DNA from: Lysinibacillus sp. FSL K6-0232
Lineage (GTDB): Bacteria; Bacillota; Bacilli; Bacillales_A; Planococcaceae
Direction: 5' to 3'
DNA length: 64,000 nucleotides
Assembly: GCF_038008325.1 (NCBI RefSeq)
Contig: NZ_JBBOYW010000001.1
Location: forward strand, 2,904,001 to 2,968,000
This document shows positions 55,499-64,000 of this stretch, piece after piece. The notes under the pieces were generated by a model. The model saw only the letters and a program-made list of their open reading frames with translations, had not been told where the DNA came from and ran no database searches. Made by a program: the position numbers and the translations under genes. Position 1 is the stretch's first letter, and every line of letters starts with the position of its first letter.

Positions 55499-56698
55499 TT
55501 AAGATAAACGTGCTTTTTCTCGTAATGCATCTGCTTTGTCTGTTTGCTCCCATGGTACATCTAAATCTGTACGGCCAAAGTGACCATATGCTGCAGTTTG
55601 TTTGTAAATTGGACGACGAAGGTCAAGCATTTTAATAATACCTGCTGGACGTAGATCAAATAGCTCACGCACCCATTCAACAATATAGCTTTCCTTCACC
55701 TTTCCTGTACCAAATGTATCGACAGCAATAGAAACAGGCTGAGCAACACCAATTGCATAAGCAAGCTGTACTTCAGCACGCTCTGCTAATCCTGCTGCTA
55801 CAATATTTTTTGCTACATAGCGAGCTGCATAGGCTGCTGAACGATCTACCTTTGTTGCATCTTTCCCAGAGAATGCACCACCACCATGACGTGCATAGCC
55901 ACCGTATGTATCTACGATGATTTTACGTCCTGTTAAGCCAGCATCTCCCTTAGGTCCACCAATCACGAAACGACCAGTTGGGTTGATGAAATATTTTGTG
56001 TTCGCATCTAATAATTCACTTGGTACAACTGGTGCAATCACAAATTCTTTTAAATCTGCTTGAATTTGCTCTAATGTTACCTCTTCATCATGCTGTGTTG
56101 AAATAACAATTGTATCAACTCGTACAGGTATATTATGCTCATCGTACTCTACTGTTACTTGTGTTTTACCATCAGGACGTAAATAAGCAAGCTCACCTGA
56201 TTTACGCACTGCTGTTAAACGGCGTGCTAATTTATGAGCTAGGCTAATTGGTAATGGCATTAGCTCGGGTGTTTCATTACATGCATAACCAAACATTAAG
56301 CCTTGGTCACCTGCTCCGATTGCTTCAATATCGGCATCTGTCATCGAGCCTTCACGTGCCTCTAAAGCTTGGTCAACACCTTGTGCAATATCAGGTGATT
56401 GTTCACCAATTGCTACAAGCACCGCTAAATTTTCAGCATCAAAGCCATATTTACCACGTGTATAGCCAATTTCCGCTACAGTATCACGAACAATACCTTT
56501 AATATCAACATACGTAGAGGTTGTAATTTCTCCTGCTACTAATACTAAGCCTGTTGTAACGGTTGTTTCACATGCTACACGTGCATTTGGGTCTTCTGTC
56601 AAAATGGCATCTAAAATAGCATCCGAGATTTGGTCGCAAATTTTATCGGGATGCCCCTCTGTCACACTTTCTGATGTAAACAGTCGACGGTTTGTCAT
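55499..56698 (-). CDS. metK: S-adenosylmethionine synthetase
   Basis: 399 residues, normal length. SAM synthetase signatures are [20 protein letters not shown] (methionine/ATP-binding loop) and the P-loop-like [19 protein letters not shown]. It makes SAM from ATP and methionine in the cytoplasm. AGGAGG precedes the ATG. Divergent from pckA, as in B. subtilis, and controlled by the SAM-I riboswitch upstream. Confidence 0.98.
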   Translation of the reverse strand: MTNRRLFTSESVTEGHPDKICDQISDAILDAILTEDPNARVACETTVTTGLVLVAGEITTSTYVDIKGIVRDTVAEIGYTRGKYGFDAENLAVLVAIGEQSPDIAQGVDQALEAREGSMTDADIEAIGAGDQGLMFGYACNETPELMPLPISLAHKLARRLTAVRKSGELAYLRPDGKTQVTVEYDEHNIPVRVDTIVISTQHDEEVTLEQIQADLKEFVIAPVVPSELLDANTKYFINPTGRFVIGGPKGDAGLTGRKIIVDTYGGYARHGGGAFSGKDATKVDRSAAYAARYVAKNIVAAGLAERAEVQLAYAIGVAQPVSIAVDTFGTGKVKESYIVEWVRELFDLRPAGIIKMLDLRRPIYKQTAAYGHFGRTDLDVPWEQTDKADALREKARLS

Positions 56699-56912
56699 TT
56701 GGTTTTCCTCCTATTACTCTTACGAAAAGTAGTTGTGTATGAATACGGTACTCATTACCCATGTCAAGCCCGCTCTTAAGGATCGAACTCCAAGCCGTTG
56801 TTGTGTTGTTTTTATCGAAAACAGCTACTGCTTTTAACACGAGGATTTTGAAAGATCCGTCATTATAATAAGGAAAGAACTATATACATTGCTCTTTACA
56901 TTGATTTTTAAC
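56699..56912 (-). other. metK leader between riboswitch terminator and start codon
   Basis: 214 bases between the riboswitch terminator and the metK start contain the ribosome-binding site and no other recognisable element. Confidence 0.5.
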
Positions 56913-57098
56913 AATAAAAAAAATCCTTTTCTCACGTTGTTTTACATGAGGAAAGGACTAATGACTTCGTAACCTTTCACTCTTATCGTTCAAGGGAATG
57001 TCCCTTGCATCAGGTTGGCACCAACGCATGTCGTGAAATGTTTCATGCAGGTTGCCGGGTTTCACAGGGCCTGACCCTCCACCAGCTCGGGATAAGAG
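56913..57098 (-). promoter_or_regulatory. SAM-I (S-box) riboswitch controlling metK
   Basis: The aptamer (57098-56980 on the minus strand) opens with CTCTTATCCCGAGCTGGTGG, continues through GGCCCTGTGAAACCCGGCA, GTGCCAACCTGATGCAAG and closes with GATAAGAG complementary to the start. A terminator follows (TCCTTTCCTCA pairs with TGAGAAAAGGA, then TTTTTTTT, 56958-56913). High SAM should end transcription before metK. Confidence 0.96.
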
Positions 57099-57115
57099 TA
57101 TCCGTTCAATAACCC

Positions 57116-57144
57116 ATGTTACTGAAAAGGTTGACTATTGTCAA
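57116..57144 (-). promoter_or_regulatory. Sigma-A promoter of the metK riboswitch transcript
   Basis: A consensus TTGACA (57144-57139), a 17-base spacer and TAACAT (57121-57116) lie just upstream of the aptamer. Confidence 0.65.
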
Positions 57145-57527
57145 ATATTTTCTAATCCTTGACGATTGTTTCACATTTTTGACGCAATAGCACTTCAAAA
57201 AATACAGTACAACAAGAATATTATTATTGTAAAACCTTTTATACATGGATGATGATGTAAATAAAAGCAAATTCATCCCTACAACATCCCATGCTTGTTG
57301 TGGTAACATATGTGTGACGCTATTTTCAAGCGCATTTGTAGTAGGATTGAAGGGATTCTACTCGAAAAACGTTATTTTTTGTCAGTTTGTTGAAAAATAA
57401 TAAAAACTCGAAAATAATTTCTTAATTAGTATAGATTATTTAAGTAATTGTGTTATACTATTTTTGAAATTAAGAAAAAATCCCTCAGAATCAAGGGAAT
57501 ATTATAAAAAAGGATGGTATTTAATCG
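57145..57527. other. Intergenic region upstream of pckA
   Basis: About 380 bases of AT-rich DNA with no convincing gene. TATACT at 57454-57459 is the best -10 for pckA, with only weak -35 matches 16-18 bases before it. In B. subtilis pckA is repressed by CcpN; I could not identify a definite CcpN site. Confidence 0.4.
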
Positions 57528-59114
57528 ATGAATTCAGTAGAAATTACAAACGAACTGAAGGAATTATTAAACGGCGGAAATGTTCAAGTTCAACTTTCAG
57601 TACCACAGTTAGCAGAAAAAGCTACAGCTCGTGGTGAAGCAGTATTAACAGTAGATGGCGCAGTTCGTGCAGAAACTGGCAAATACACTGGTCGTTCACC
57701 TAAAGATAAATATACAGTAGAAGAAGAAAGCATAAAAGATCAAATTGACTGGGGAAAAGTCAATCAACCGATTTCTTCTGAAGTGTTCGATAACTTATAT
57801 ATTAAAGTTATAAAATATTTAAAAGAACGTGACGAATTATTTGTATTCAAAGGCTTCGCAGGTGCTGACAAAGATTCACAATTAAGTATTCAAGTTATTA
57901 ATGAATATGCTTGGCACAATCTTTTCGCTCATCAATTATTTATCCGTCCAACTGAAGAAGAATTAGCTTCTCATGTTGCAGAGTTCACTGTTATCTCAGC
58001 TCCTAACTTTAAAGCAGACCCTGCCGTTGATGGTACAGCTTCAGAAACATTTATTATCGTATCACTTGAAAAGAAAGTGATTTTAATTGGTGGTACTGAA
58101 TATGCTGGTGAGATGAAAAAATCTATTTTCGGTATTATGAACTACTTATTACCACAACAAGGCATCCTTTCTATGCATTGCTCAGCGAATGTTGGAGAAG
58201 CTGGTGATGTAGCATTATTCTTCGGTCTATCTGGTACTGGTAAAACAACATTATCTGCTGATCCAGAACGCAAATTAATCGGTGACGATGAGCATGGCTG
58301 GTCTGATAATGGTGTCTTCAACATTGAAGGTGGTTGCTATGCGAAAACAATCAATCTTTCTGCTGAAAAAGAACCAGAAATCTACAATGCCATTCGTTTC
58401 GGCTCAGTGTTAGAAAATGTAGTTGTTGATCCAGAAACACGTATTTGTGACTACGATGATGGTTCATTAACAGAAAATACACGTGTAGCTTATCCAATCC
58501 AATACATTGATAATATTGTTGACCCATCTGTTGCAGGTCATCCAAAAACAATTATTTTCTTAACAGCAGATGCATTTGGTGTTTTACCACCAATCAGTAA
58601 ATTAACAAAAGAACAAGCAATGTACCACTTCTTAAGCGGCTTCACATCAAAGCTTGCAGGTACAGAGCGTGGTGTAACAGAGCCAGAACCAGTATTTTCT
58701 ACTTGCTTCGGTTCACCATTCCTTCCACTTCCAGCAACTGTGTATGCTGAAATGTTAGGAGAAAAAATTGATAAGCACGGTGCACAAGTATACCTTGTAA
58801 ACACAGGCTGGACTGGTGGCGAATATGGCACTGGTAGCCGTATGAAACTTTCTTATACACGTGCAATGGTACGTGCTGCCATTGATGGTAAATTAGTAGA
58901 TGTTGAAACAACGCAAGATGCTGTGTTTGGTTTACATATCCCAACAGCTATTGAAGGTGTTCCATCAAACGTATTAAATCCACGTGAAGCTTGGGCAGAT
59001 CAAGCTGCATATGATGCAAAAGCTGCTGAACTTGCAGGTCTATTCAATGAAAACTTCAAGAAATTCTCAAATGTTTCTGAAGCAATCACAAAACTTGGTG
59101 GCCCATTACAATAA
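57528..59114 (+). CDS. pckA: Phosphoenolpyruvate carboxykinase (ATP)
   Basis: 528 residues. The P-loop [14 protein letters not shown] (about 233-246), the metal/substrate motif LIGDDEHGW and the nearby [20 protein letters not shown] are complete. It makes phosphoenolpyruvate from oxaloacetate in gluconeogenesis, which suits growth on dicarboxylates such as those imported by the dct island. AAAGGATGG precedes the ATG. Confidence 0.97.
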   Translation: MNSVEITNELKELLNGGNVQVQLSVPQLAEKATARGEAVLTVDGAVRAETGKYTGRSPKDKYTVEEESIKDQIDWGKVNQPISSEVFDNLYIKVIKYLKERDELFVFKGFAGADKDSQLSIQVINEYAWHNLFAHQLFIRPTEEELASHVAEFTVISAPNFKADPAVDGTASETFIIVSLEKKVILIGGTEYAGEMKKSIFGIMNYLLPQQGILSMHCSANVGEAGDVALFFGLSGTGKTTLSADPERKLIGDDEHGWSDNGVFNIEGGCYAKTINLSAEKEPEIYNAIRFGSVLENVVVDPETRICDYDDGSLTENTRVAYPIQYIDNIVDPSVAGHPKTIIFLTADAFGVLPPISKLTKEQAMYHFLSGFTSKLAGTERGVTEPEPVFSTCFGSPFLPLPATVYAEMLGEKIDKHGAQVYLVNTGWTGGEYGTGSRMKLSYTRAMVRAAIDGKLVDVETTQDAVFGLHIPTAIEGVPSNVLNPREAWADQAAYDAKAAELAGLFNENFKKFSNVSEAITKLGGPLQ

Positions 59115-59131
59115 TCAATAGACTACAGATA

Positions 59132-59181
59132 AAGAGGCTATCTGGAATGGTGTTACCTTTCCAGATAGCCTCTTTTTTAAT
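59132..59181 (+). terminator. pckA terminator
   Basis: AAGAGGCTATCTGGAA pairs with TTCCAGATAGCCTCTT, followed by TTTT. Confidence 0.92.
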
Positions 59182-59260
59182 ACTAAGTATTTGTTAAAAA
59201 CCTGTGTTCCTGCGGTGGTTACAAAGGGGGCGTTTTCGATATAGTTTTTCAAATGCCTCT

Positions 59261-60037
59261 TTATTGTTGCTTCATCCATTGACATAGAGCACGAACTGTT
59301 TCTCGATTTTTGGCGGGTGGATATTGATGGGCATAATCCCGTTCATACCATGTTTCATACGTTTTATGAGCATCCTCTAAGAAAAACGCAAGCTGTCTAG
59401 CATGCTCAATATCAACATTTTCGTCACGATAGCCATGAATAATTAAAACAGGTGCTGTAATATGTGCTACCTCAAATAATGGCGTTCTAGCATCATAGGC
59501 TTCTGGTACACGATTAGGTGTGCCACCAATCACACGCTTCATCATACGGCGCATATCTGTCCGTTCCCAATAAGTAGCTGTTGCATCCGAAACACCAGCC
59601 CATGTCACAACAGAGGTAATATCTTTACGTAAGATGGCTGTCCAAAGTGCCATAATTCCTCCACGTGAAAAGCCAAAAACATGTATATGGTCATTGCAAA
59701 ATTGTTTCAATACATCTACTGCATAAATAGCATCATAACGATCTGCGCCTGCAAACTCGTCTCGTCCTTCCCCACCTCGATTGCCACGGTAATACGGTGC
59801 AAAAACAATAAACCCCTGTGCTGCAAATTGGGCAATACGTGATGGTCTTACCATCCCAATGCCTTGCATGCCTCCTCTTAAATATAAAAAGCCATCATAT
59901 GTACCTTCTGCCTTTGGTTCAGCCAATAACCCTTTCACACGCAAGCCCTGTGATAAATATGTAATTTCAAATAAGCGTATGGCTGGATTTGGTGAAGGAT
60001 AGGCACGCTTAGCAACGATTTCACCATTGTTTGTCAC
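59261..60037 (-). CDS. ytmA: YtmA-like alpha/beta hydrolase (prolyl oligopeptidase-type)
   Basis: 258 residues. The nucleophile elbow GFSRGG, an Asp in HGYRDENVD and a His in RDYAHQYPP form an intact Ser-Asp-His set, in the peptidase S9-type arrangement typical of YtmA. It is cytosolic with no signal peptide; the substrate is unknown. The start is GTG with a GGAGGAG site and overlaps the end of ytkD by 17 bases. B. subtilis has ytmA near pckA and ytkD. Confidence 0.85.
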   Translation of the reverse strand: MTNNGEIVAKRAYPSPNPAIRLFEITYLSQGLRVKGLLAEPKAEGTYDGFLYLRGGMQGIGMVRPSRIAQFAAQGFIVFAPYYRGNRGGEGRDEFAGADRYDAIYAVDVLKQFCNDHIHVFGFSRGGIMALWTAILRKDITSVVTWAGVSDATATYWERTDMRRMMKRVIGGTPNRVPEAYDARTPLFEVAHITAPVLIIHGYRDENVDIEHARQLAFFLEDAHKTYETWYERDYAHQYPPAKNRETVRALCQWMKQQ

Positions 60038-60488
60038 GATATTTCAACTCCTCCAGCATTTTTTTCATTCCCTCATCCTTCATATGAAAGCTTAGATTTG
60101 GATGATTCATAAATTCTTCATCAGATAACCAAAGCATCCCTGATGTTTCTAAATCAAATTCAATTTGCTCTTGTCCTGCAAATTGTGCAGTAAAAACTGT
60201 TTTACAAAATAACACCTTATCATGGACAGCATATTCTGCAAACCATTGAAGATTTTTCACATGGACACCTGTTTCTTCAAATACCTCTCGAATCGCTGCT
60301 TCCTCTAATGTTTCTCCTTCTTCTACTTTCCCACCTGGCACCTCTACACCACGATGCTTATGAATGGTACAGAGCCATTTCTGTTCATGCTTTAAAAAAA
60401 CAAGCACATGCTTAGGCTCTACCTCAAACTCACCTCTTGAAAAGCTTAAATCTACTTGTAGACCATGTAAATCTGTAAATGTTAGCAT
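60021..60488 (-). CDS. ytkD: Nudix hydrolase YtkD-like
   Basis: 155 residues. The Nudix box GGKVEEGETLEEAAIREV then FEETGV is perfect. B. subtilis YtkD hydrolyses oxidised and normal purine triphosphates and limits mutation. GAGGGAAAAG precedes the ATG. It overlaps ytmA by 17 bases, so the two are one operon. Confidence 0.88.
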   Translation of the reverse strand: MLTFTDLHGLQVDLSFSRGEFEVEPKHVLVFLKHEQKWLCTIHKHRGVEVPGGKVEEGETLEEAAIREVFEETGVHVKNLQWFAEYAVHDKVLFCKTVFTAQFAGQEQIEFDLETSGMLWLSDEEFMNHPNLSFHMKDEGMKKMLEELKYRDKQW

Positions 60489-60653
60489 ATCTTTTCCCTC
60501 ACGTTCACGCTTCTGTGCTTCTATTTTATGGACAGTGCCGATTCCTCATTCCTGCTTTTATAATATTGGAGATAAATCAATGGCACTGCTCTCATTTATC
60601 TATACTAACTATAGTGTAACCATACAAAGATAATCAATTATTAATTCGCACAT

Positions 60654-60687
60654 GCAAAAAGCGTGCTTCATATAGAGAAGACACGCT
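60654..60687 (-). terminator. Terminator of the IclR-linked operon
   Basis: AGCGTGCTTC pairs with GAAGACACGCT (one bulged A), then TTTTTGC on the minus strand. Confidence 0.8.
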
Positions 60688-60779
60688 ACAGGCTATAGAT
60701 ACATTCTCAAAATGTTGAGTTTGTTTACAATCTTGTTCTTTTGCAACTCATAAACCACTTCTATCTAAATACGCTCTTT

Positions 60780-61703
60780 TTAGATTACTTGTTGTTCATC
60801 GAAATAGACAGACGGGCTTTTTACAACACAATCAATATGAACATCTGCTGCATTTGCTCCACCAAAAGGTACATTACTGCCAAATGCTATATGAATCGTA
60901 CCATATACTTTCTCGTCCTCTAGGACATTGCCACATAGAATGGCACTTTTGTTGGCTCCGATACCAAACTCCGCGATAATTCTGCCATTCCCTTCACCAA
61001 GTAGCTCAAGTAATCGTGAACCATCAGCACCAATTGCCTCTTCTAGGCGACCATTACGTATTTTTAGCAATAGCGGCTCCTTTAACACACCAATATTGGC
61101 AATCGAGCCATCTACTAAAAGCTCTCCATTTGCAGAGGTTTCTATTGGCGCAATATAAGATTCCCCAGAAGGAATATTTCCATATTCACCTGCTTGGTGA
61201 ATAACGCCTGTAGAACGAATTCCGAAACGATTTTCTACACTAAATGTTAGCTCATGCCCAGCCTTCACAATACGAACATTCTTTGCCTTATCAAGTGAAT
61301 GAACATATTTTTCTACTAGCTCTTCTATCTCTTGGGCATCTGCATGTAGTGCACCTTGCTCAAGCATCTGAAGTGTCACACCAGGCATTGTTGCTACACG
61401 CCCGCCATTTTCACAGGCATTTTTGCGTGCATTTGTATGTGTTAATGAGTGGGAGGTAATACAAAGTGTCACATCAGCATTCGCCATCAGTGATGAAACA
61501 GCAGGAATAGGCTCCTGTCCAGATTTTTCAAGTAGCGGCATCACCGTTAACATCGTATGCTCTGTAATTGTTCGCCCAGCGTTATAAAAGATTTTTGCAA
61601 TATCCTGTTTATAAATATCTGTCAAAATTAACAGTGTTTCTGAAGATTGAACATTCAAATTGCCTTTTAAAATATTAAGTGCAATGTCTTGTAAATGCTG
61701 CAT
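60780..61703 (-). CDS. NicX/M29-like metalloenzyme (2,5-dihydroxypyridine dioxygenase or aminopeptidase T-like)
   Basis: 307 residues. The C-terminal metal site shows HIAFGSN and VHID, with His-x-Asp placed as the iron ligands of 2,5-dihydroxypyridine 5,6-dioxygenase (NicX), a family related to M29 aminopeptidases. The rest (TVMPLLEKSGQEPIP, MPGVTLQML, AGEYGNIPSGESYIAP) matches that superfamily. It is cytosolic. It follows the IclR regulator by 11 bases and ends at its own terminator. The substrate is unknown: pyridine ring, peptide or other catabolite. Confidence 0.75.
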   Translation of the reverse strand: MQHLQDIALNILKGNLNVQSSETLLILTDIYKQDIAKIFYNAGRTITEHTMLTVMPLLEKSGQEPIPAVSSLMANADVTLCITSHSLTHTNARKNACENGGRVATMPGVTLQMLEQGALHADAQEIEELVEKYVHSLDKAKNVRIVKAGHELTFSVENRFGIRSTGVIHQAGEYGNIPSGESYIAPIETSANGELLVDGSIANIGVLKEPLLLKIRNGRLEEAIGADGSRLLELLGEGNGRIIAEFGIGANKSAILCGNVLEDEKVYGTIHIAFGSNVPFGGANAADVHIDCVVKSPSVYFDEQQVI

Positions 61704-61714
61704 AATAAAGCTCC

Positions 61715-62476
61715 TTAATTAAAATTCAAATGATATCTACGAATAATTCCTTCTATTTCATTTCTAGCTTCTGTTAAAGGTTCTAAAACTTCTGGTACAC
61801 GCTGCTCTGTAAATCGGTAGATCGGTCCAGAAACAGTAATAGAAGCCACAACCTGCTCCTCACTATTAAATATAGGCATGGCAAGTGCTAATACATCCAC
61901 AGAATACTCACTATTACTAAGTGCGTAGCCACAATTACGAATCTTTTCAAGCTCAGCGCGTATAGCATTTGCATCTGTCATCGTATTATTAGTATAAGCC
62001 GTTAAAGGCTTGTCAATAACCTTTGAGATTTGCTCCTCACTTAAGAAGGCAAGCATTGAACGATAGGAAGCGCCTACATAAAGCGGTGAACGACTTCCTC
62101 TTGAAACAGTGAATTTTACTTTATTAACAGGCTCTGCTTTTAATAATGTTAACGCTTCCAGCCCATTTAAAACTGTTAAAATTGCCGTTTCACCCGTTGT
62201 ATCTTTTAGCTTTTCAAGAGCAGGCATACATAGCTGATCAATATTTAATGAATCATACATATTCATACCAATCTCCCATAGCGCAATACCAAGAGAATAT
62301 TTTTTAGTAATAGGGTCCTTTGTAATAAACCCATTATTTTCAAATGTTTCAAGAATACGATATAAATTTGTATGATTCATATTCATCGCTGTTGCTAGCT
62401 CTCGCCCACCCCATGTAGGCTTTTCCTTTGTAAACATTTTTAAAACAGCAATCGATAAATTTAGCGTCTTTAGCAT
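61715..62476 (-). CDS. IclR-family transcriptional regulator
   Basis: 253 residues from the ATG at 62476, spaced correctly from AAAAGGATGAG. An N-terminal winged HTH (GGRELATAMNMNHTNLYRILETF) and a GAF-like IclR effector domain (AILTVLNGLEALTLLKAE, SPLYVGASYRSMLAFL, YALSNSEYSVDVLALAMPIF) are present. It lies between the M20 peptidase and the NicX-like gene and is likely to control them. Effector unknown. Confidence 0.88.
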   Translation of the reverse strand: MLKTLNLSIAVLKMFTKEKPTWGGRELATAMNMNHTNLYRILETFENNGFITKDPITKKYSLGIALWEIGMNMYDSLNIDQLCMPALEKLKDTTGETAILTVLNGLEALTLLKAEPVNKVKFTVSRGSRSPLYVGASYRSMLAFLSEEQISKVIDKPLTAYTNNTMTDANAIRAELEKIRNCGYALSNSEYSVDVLALAMPIFNSEEQVVASITVSGPIYRFTEQRVPEVLEPLTEARNEIEGIIRRYHLNFN

Positions 62477-62583
62477 ATCTCTCATCCTTTTGATCTATTT
62501 ATCTGTACAAACGGCTGCAAATCTCTCTCTTAAAGGGGGAAATAATTGAAAGATTAGCAGCCGTCAGCACCTGATATCACTTT

Positions 62584-62623
62584 ATCAAAAGTAAGAGAGT
62601 AGCTAATCTCTTACTTTTGATAT
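62584..62623 (-). other. Strong hairpin at the 3' end of the M20 gene
   Basis: TATCAAAAGTAAGAGA (62584-62599) and TCTCTTACTTTTGATA (62608-62623) are perfect 16-bp arms that include the last codons and stop of the M20 gene. The minus-strand tail lacks a T-run, so it looks more like an RNA-stabilising or attenuating element within the operon. Confidence 0.65.
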
Positions 62624-63879
62624 AGGAAATCAACAGCAGCAGTAATATATACTTTTGCACAGCGTATGATATCCTCAACACGCACTTTTTCGTTATAGCC
62701 ATGAATACTTGGTAAATAGGCTGGACCATATTGTAAAACAGGAATATCATACTGTCTAAAATGCCTTGCATCACTGCTTGCCCATTGCATAACACCGTAA
62801 GCCTCTTGTCCAGTTACAAATGAAATATTTTCCACAATTGATTGACAGACTGGGTCCTCAGCAGGTGTATAATTGGCTACACTCTTAAAGCCAAAACGTT
62901 GGATCGAGTAATCAATTTCCAAGGCATCTAGTTTATTTTTCAAGATTTCTGTTACTTCCTCTTGTGTAACACCGAATGGTAGGCGACAATCGACCTGCAC
63001 CTTACAATAATCTGGAATAACGTTAGACTTCGTTCCTCCCTCAATTGTACCAATATTTACAGTAATTTTCTCTAAAACTTCTTGATATTTCAAGCGATCT
63101 TTTTCCACTTCACGCATGTATTTTTTTGATACTTCAATAAGCGGCTGCACTTCTTCAGGAATTGTAATAGCTATATCCCATAGTGTACGAATTTCCTGAA
63201 TAGCACGAATAGCATCGACAATAGCATTACGTCCAGCCAATGGGGACAGGCTTCCATGTCCTGGTTCCCCACGTACCTCTAGTTCAAACCAATATGATCC
63301 CTTTTGCCCAATTGTTGGATTTAATGGGGAAGAAGGCTCTGCGATTAGGCAACCATCACCCTTTACTAGCTTTCGCTCTAATAGCCAAGGAACACCAAAT
63401 TCGCCACCTGTTTCTTCATCAGGTACAATGGCTAAAGTTAATTTTCCTGGTAATTCAATATTTAATTTCTTTAGCAGCTTTGTAGCAAAAATAATCCCTG
63501 CTAAGCCAGCCTTCATATCACTCGCACCACGTCCAAGCATCCAGCCATCCTTCACCTCGCCAGAGAATGGGTCAAAATCCCATTTTGCTAAATCTCCAAC
63601 AGGCACAACATCTGTATGTCCACAATAAACAAGTTCTTTACCAGCATCATTACCAATAGAAGCTACTAAATTAAACATTTTATCCGCAGCTTCATATTTT
63701 TCATACGTGATGCCTACTTCGCTTAAATAGTTTTCAATAAAAGCTGTAATTTCAGTTGTATCCCCTGGAGGATTAACACTTGGAATTTGAATTAACCTTG
63801 AACAAAATTCAATTAATTCATCTTGATGTTGTTCAACTGCGTCGATTAATTGCTCTTTCAGTGCTTGCAAATCATTCAT
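62611..63879 (-). CDS. M20-family peptidase (ArgE/DapE/ACY1 type)
   Basis: 422 residues from the ATG at 63879. Metal and catalytic motifs are YCGHTDVVPVGD, GRGASDMKAGLAG and IVPDEETGGEFG; the dimerisation domain has RGEPGHGSLSPLAGRNA. It hydrolyses an N-acyl or peptidyl bond, the exact substrate unknown. Its start overlaps the stop of the preceding gene by eight bases, so it belongs to the operon that continues to the right. Confidence 0.88.
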   Translation of the reverse strand: MNDLQALKEQLIDAVEQHQDELIEFCSRLIQIPSVNPPGDTTEITAFIENYLSEVGITYEKYEAADKMFNLVASIGNDAGKELVYCGHTDVVPVGDLAKWDFDPFSGEVKDGWMLGRGASDMKAGLAGIIFATKLLKKLNIELPGKLTLAIVPDEETGGEFGVPWLLERKLVKGDGCLIAEPSSPLNPTIGQKGSYWFELEVRGEPGHGSLSPLAGRNAIVDAIRAIQEIRTLWDIAITIPEEVQPLIEVSKKYMREVEKDRLKYQEVLEKITVNIGTIEGGTKSNVIPDYCKVQVDCRLPFGVTQEEVTEILKNKLDALEIDYSIQRFGFKSVANYTPAEDPVCQSIVENISFVTGQEAYGVMQWASSDARHFRQYDIPVLQYGPAYLPSIHGYNEKVRVEDIIRCAKVYITAAVDFLYQK

Positions 63880-64000
63880 GTGCCTGTACCTCATTTCCTT
63901 TTGTTTGTAAGTGGCTCATGCTGCCATATAATTTTTTCATATGTGTAAATTGCTGTTCATCAAAGAATGTGCATTTGTTAGCACCATACGTTTTAGCTAC
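63872..64000 (-). CDS. 3' end of an unidentified gene
   Basis: An open frame of 42 codons plus TGA runs in from the right edge; it ends KKLYGSMSHLQTKGNEVQAHE and overlaps the M20 start by eight bases, which makes a real coding end likely. There is too little to name a family. It is the upstream member of the M20-IclR-NicX operon. Confidence 0.6.
   Translation of the reverse strand, partial: VAKTYGANKCTFFDEQQFTHMKKLYGSMSHLQTKGNEVQAHE

Noticed and set aside
55360..55635. Plus-strand open frame overlapping the 3' end of metK
   Set aside because: Half of it is antisense to metK, with no ribosome-binding site and no protein-like pattern.
57106..57309. Minus-strand open frame of 67 codons upstream of the metK riboswitch
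   Set aside because: It covers the metK promoter and aptamer edge; low-complexity translation and no ribosome-binding site.

Overview
The window is low-GC Firmicutes DNA, most likely from Lysinibacillus or a close relative (Planococcaceae/Caryophanaceae). The D-amino acid aminotransferase (18054-18908) reads almost exactly like the enzyme I recall from 'Bacillus sphaericus'. Gene order over most of the window follows the B. subtilis ytx-ytp-yto-ytl-ytf-ytq-ytk arc, with insertions and losses. No rRNA, tRNA, CRISPR array, insertion sequence or prophage was seen; this is chromosomal backbone with a few accessory islands.

Layout. 1-10 kb: start of aroA (DAHP synthase/chorismate mutase), a divergent FtsA-like protein with a repeat-rich C-terminus, then ytxG-ytxH (with a sigma-B-type promoter), murC, the soluble DNA translocase sftA, and ytpQ-ytpR. 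10-21 kb: an unknown lipoprotein, a DUF84 NTPase, the M42 aminopeptidase ytoP, ytzB, a probable D-aspartate ligase (ATP-grasp), a ytlQ-ytlR-trmB-ytnP run, pepV-dat, and ytzE with a long leader. 21-32 kb: an MFS efflux gene, a membrane GGDEF protein, murJ-rsuA, a glutamine-dependent asparagine synthetase, ytfP, an AIM24 protein and an OFA-family MFS. 32-41 kb: a C4-dicarboxylate island with a DctS/DctR two-component system, two tandem DctP-type lipoproteins, DctQ, DctM and an MFS gene. 41-50 kb: an ECF sigma/putative anti-sigma pair with its own ECF-type promoter, nupC, leuS behind a leucine T-box, an ArsR-SulP operon with a perfect 12-2-12 operator, and an MFS gene. 50-64 kb: mnmL-mnmM (ytqA-ytqB), alsT, a YtpA-like hydrolase lacking its catalytic serine, ytoA, metK behind a SAM-I riboswitch, pckA, ytkD-ytmA, and a catabolic-looking operon (unknown gene end, M20 peptidase, IclR regulator, NicX/M29-like metalloenzyme) running off the right edge.

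Themes. Envelope genes recur: murC, murJ, dat (D-amino acids), a likely D-Asp ligase and an amidotransferase. This fits the L-Lys-D-Asp (A4alpha) peptidoglycan of Lysinibacillus. The dct island is a self-contained sense-and-transport module in which a hairpin between the binding protein and the permease genes probably sets their ratio. Most other genes are housekeeping, each bounded by a clear hairpin terminator.

Most worth a second look: the FtsA-like protein with C-terminal beta-grasp-like repeats, the YtpA Ser-to-Gly change, the ArsR/SulP unit whose transporter ends in a Cys/His cluster, the ECF pair, the duplicated DctP, the degenerate 21-bp repeats at 21.0 kb, and the nested inverted repeat at 55.2 kb. 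No whole-genome or database comparison was possible; family calls rest on motifs, length and gene order.
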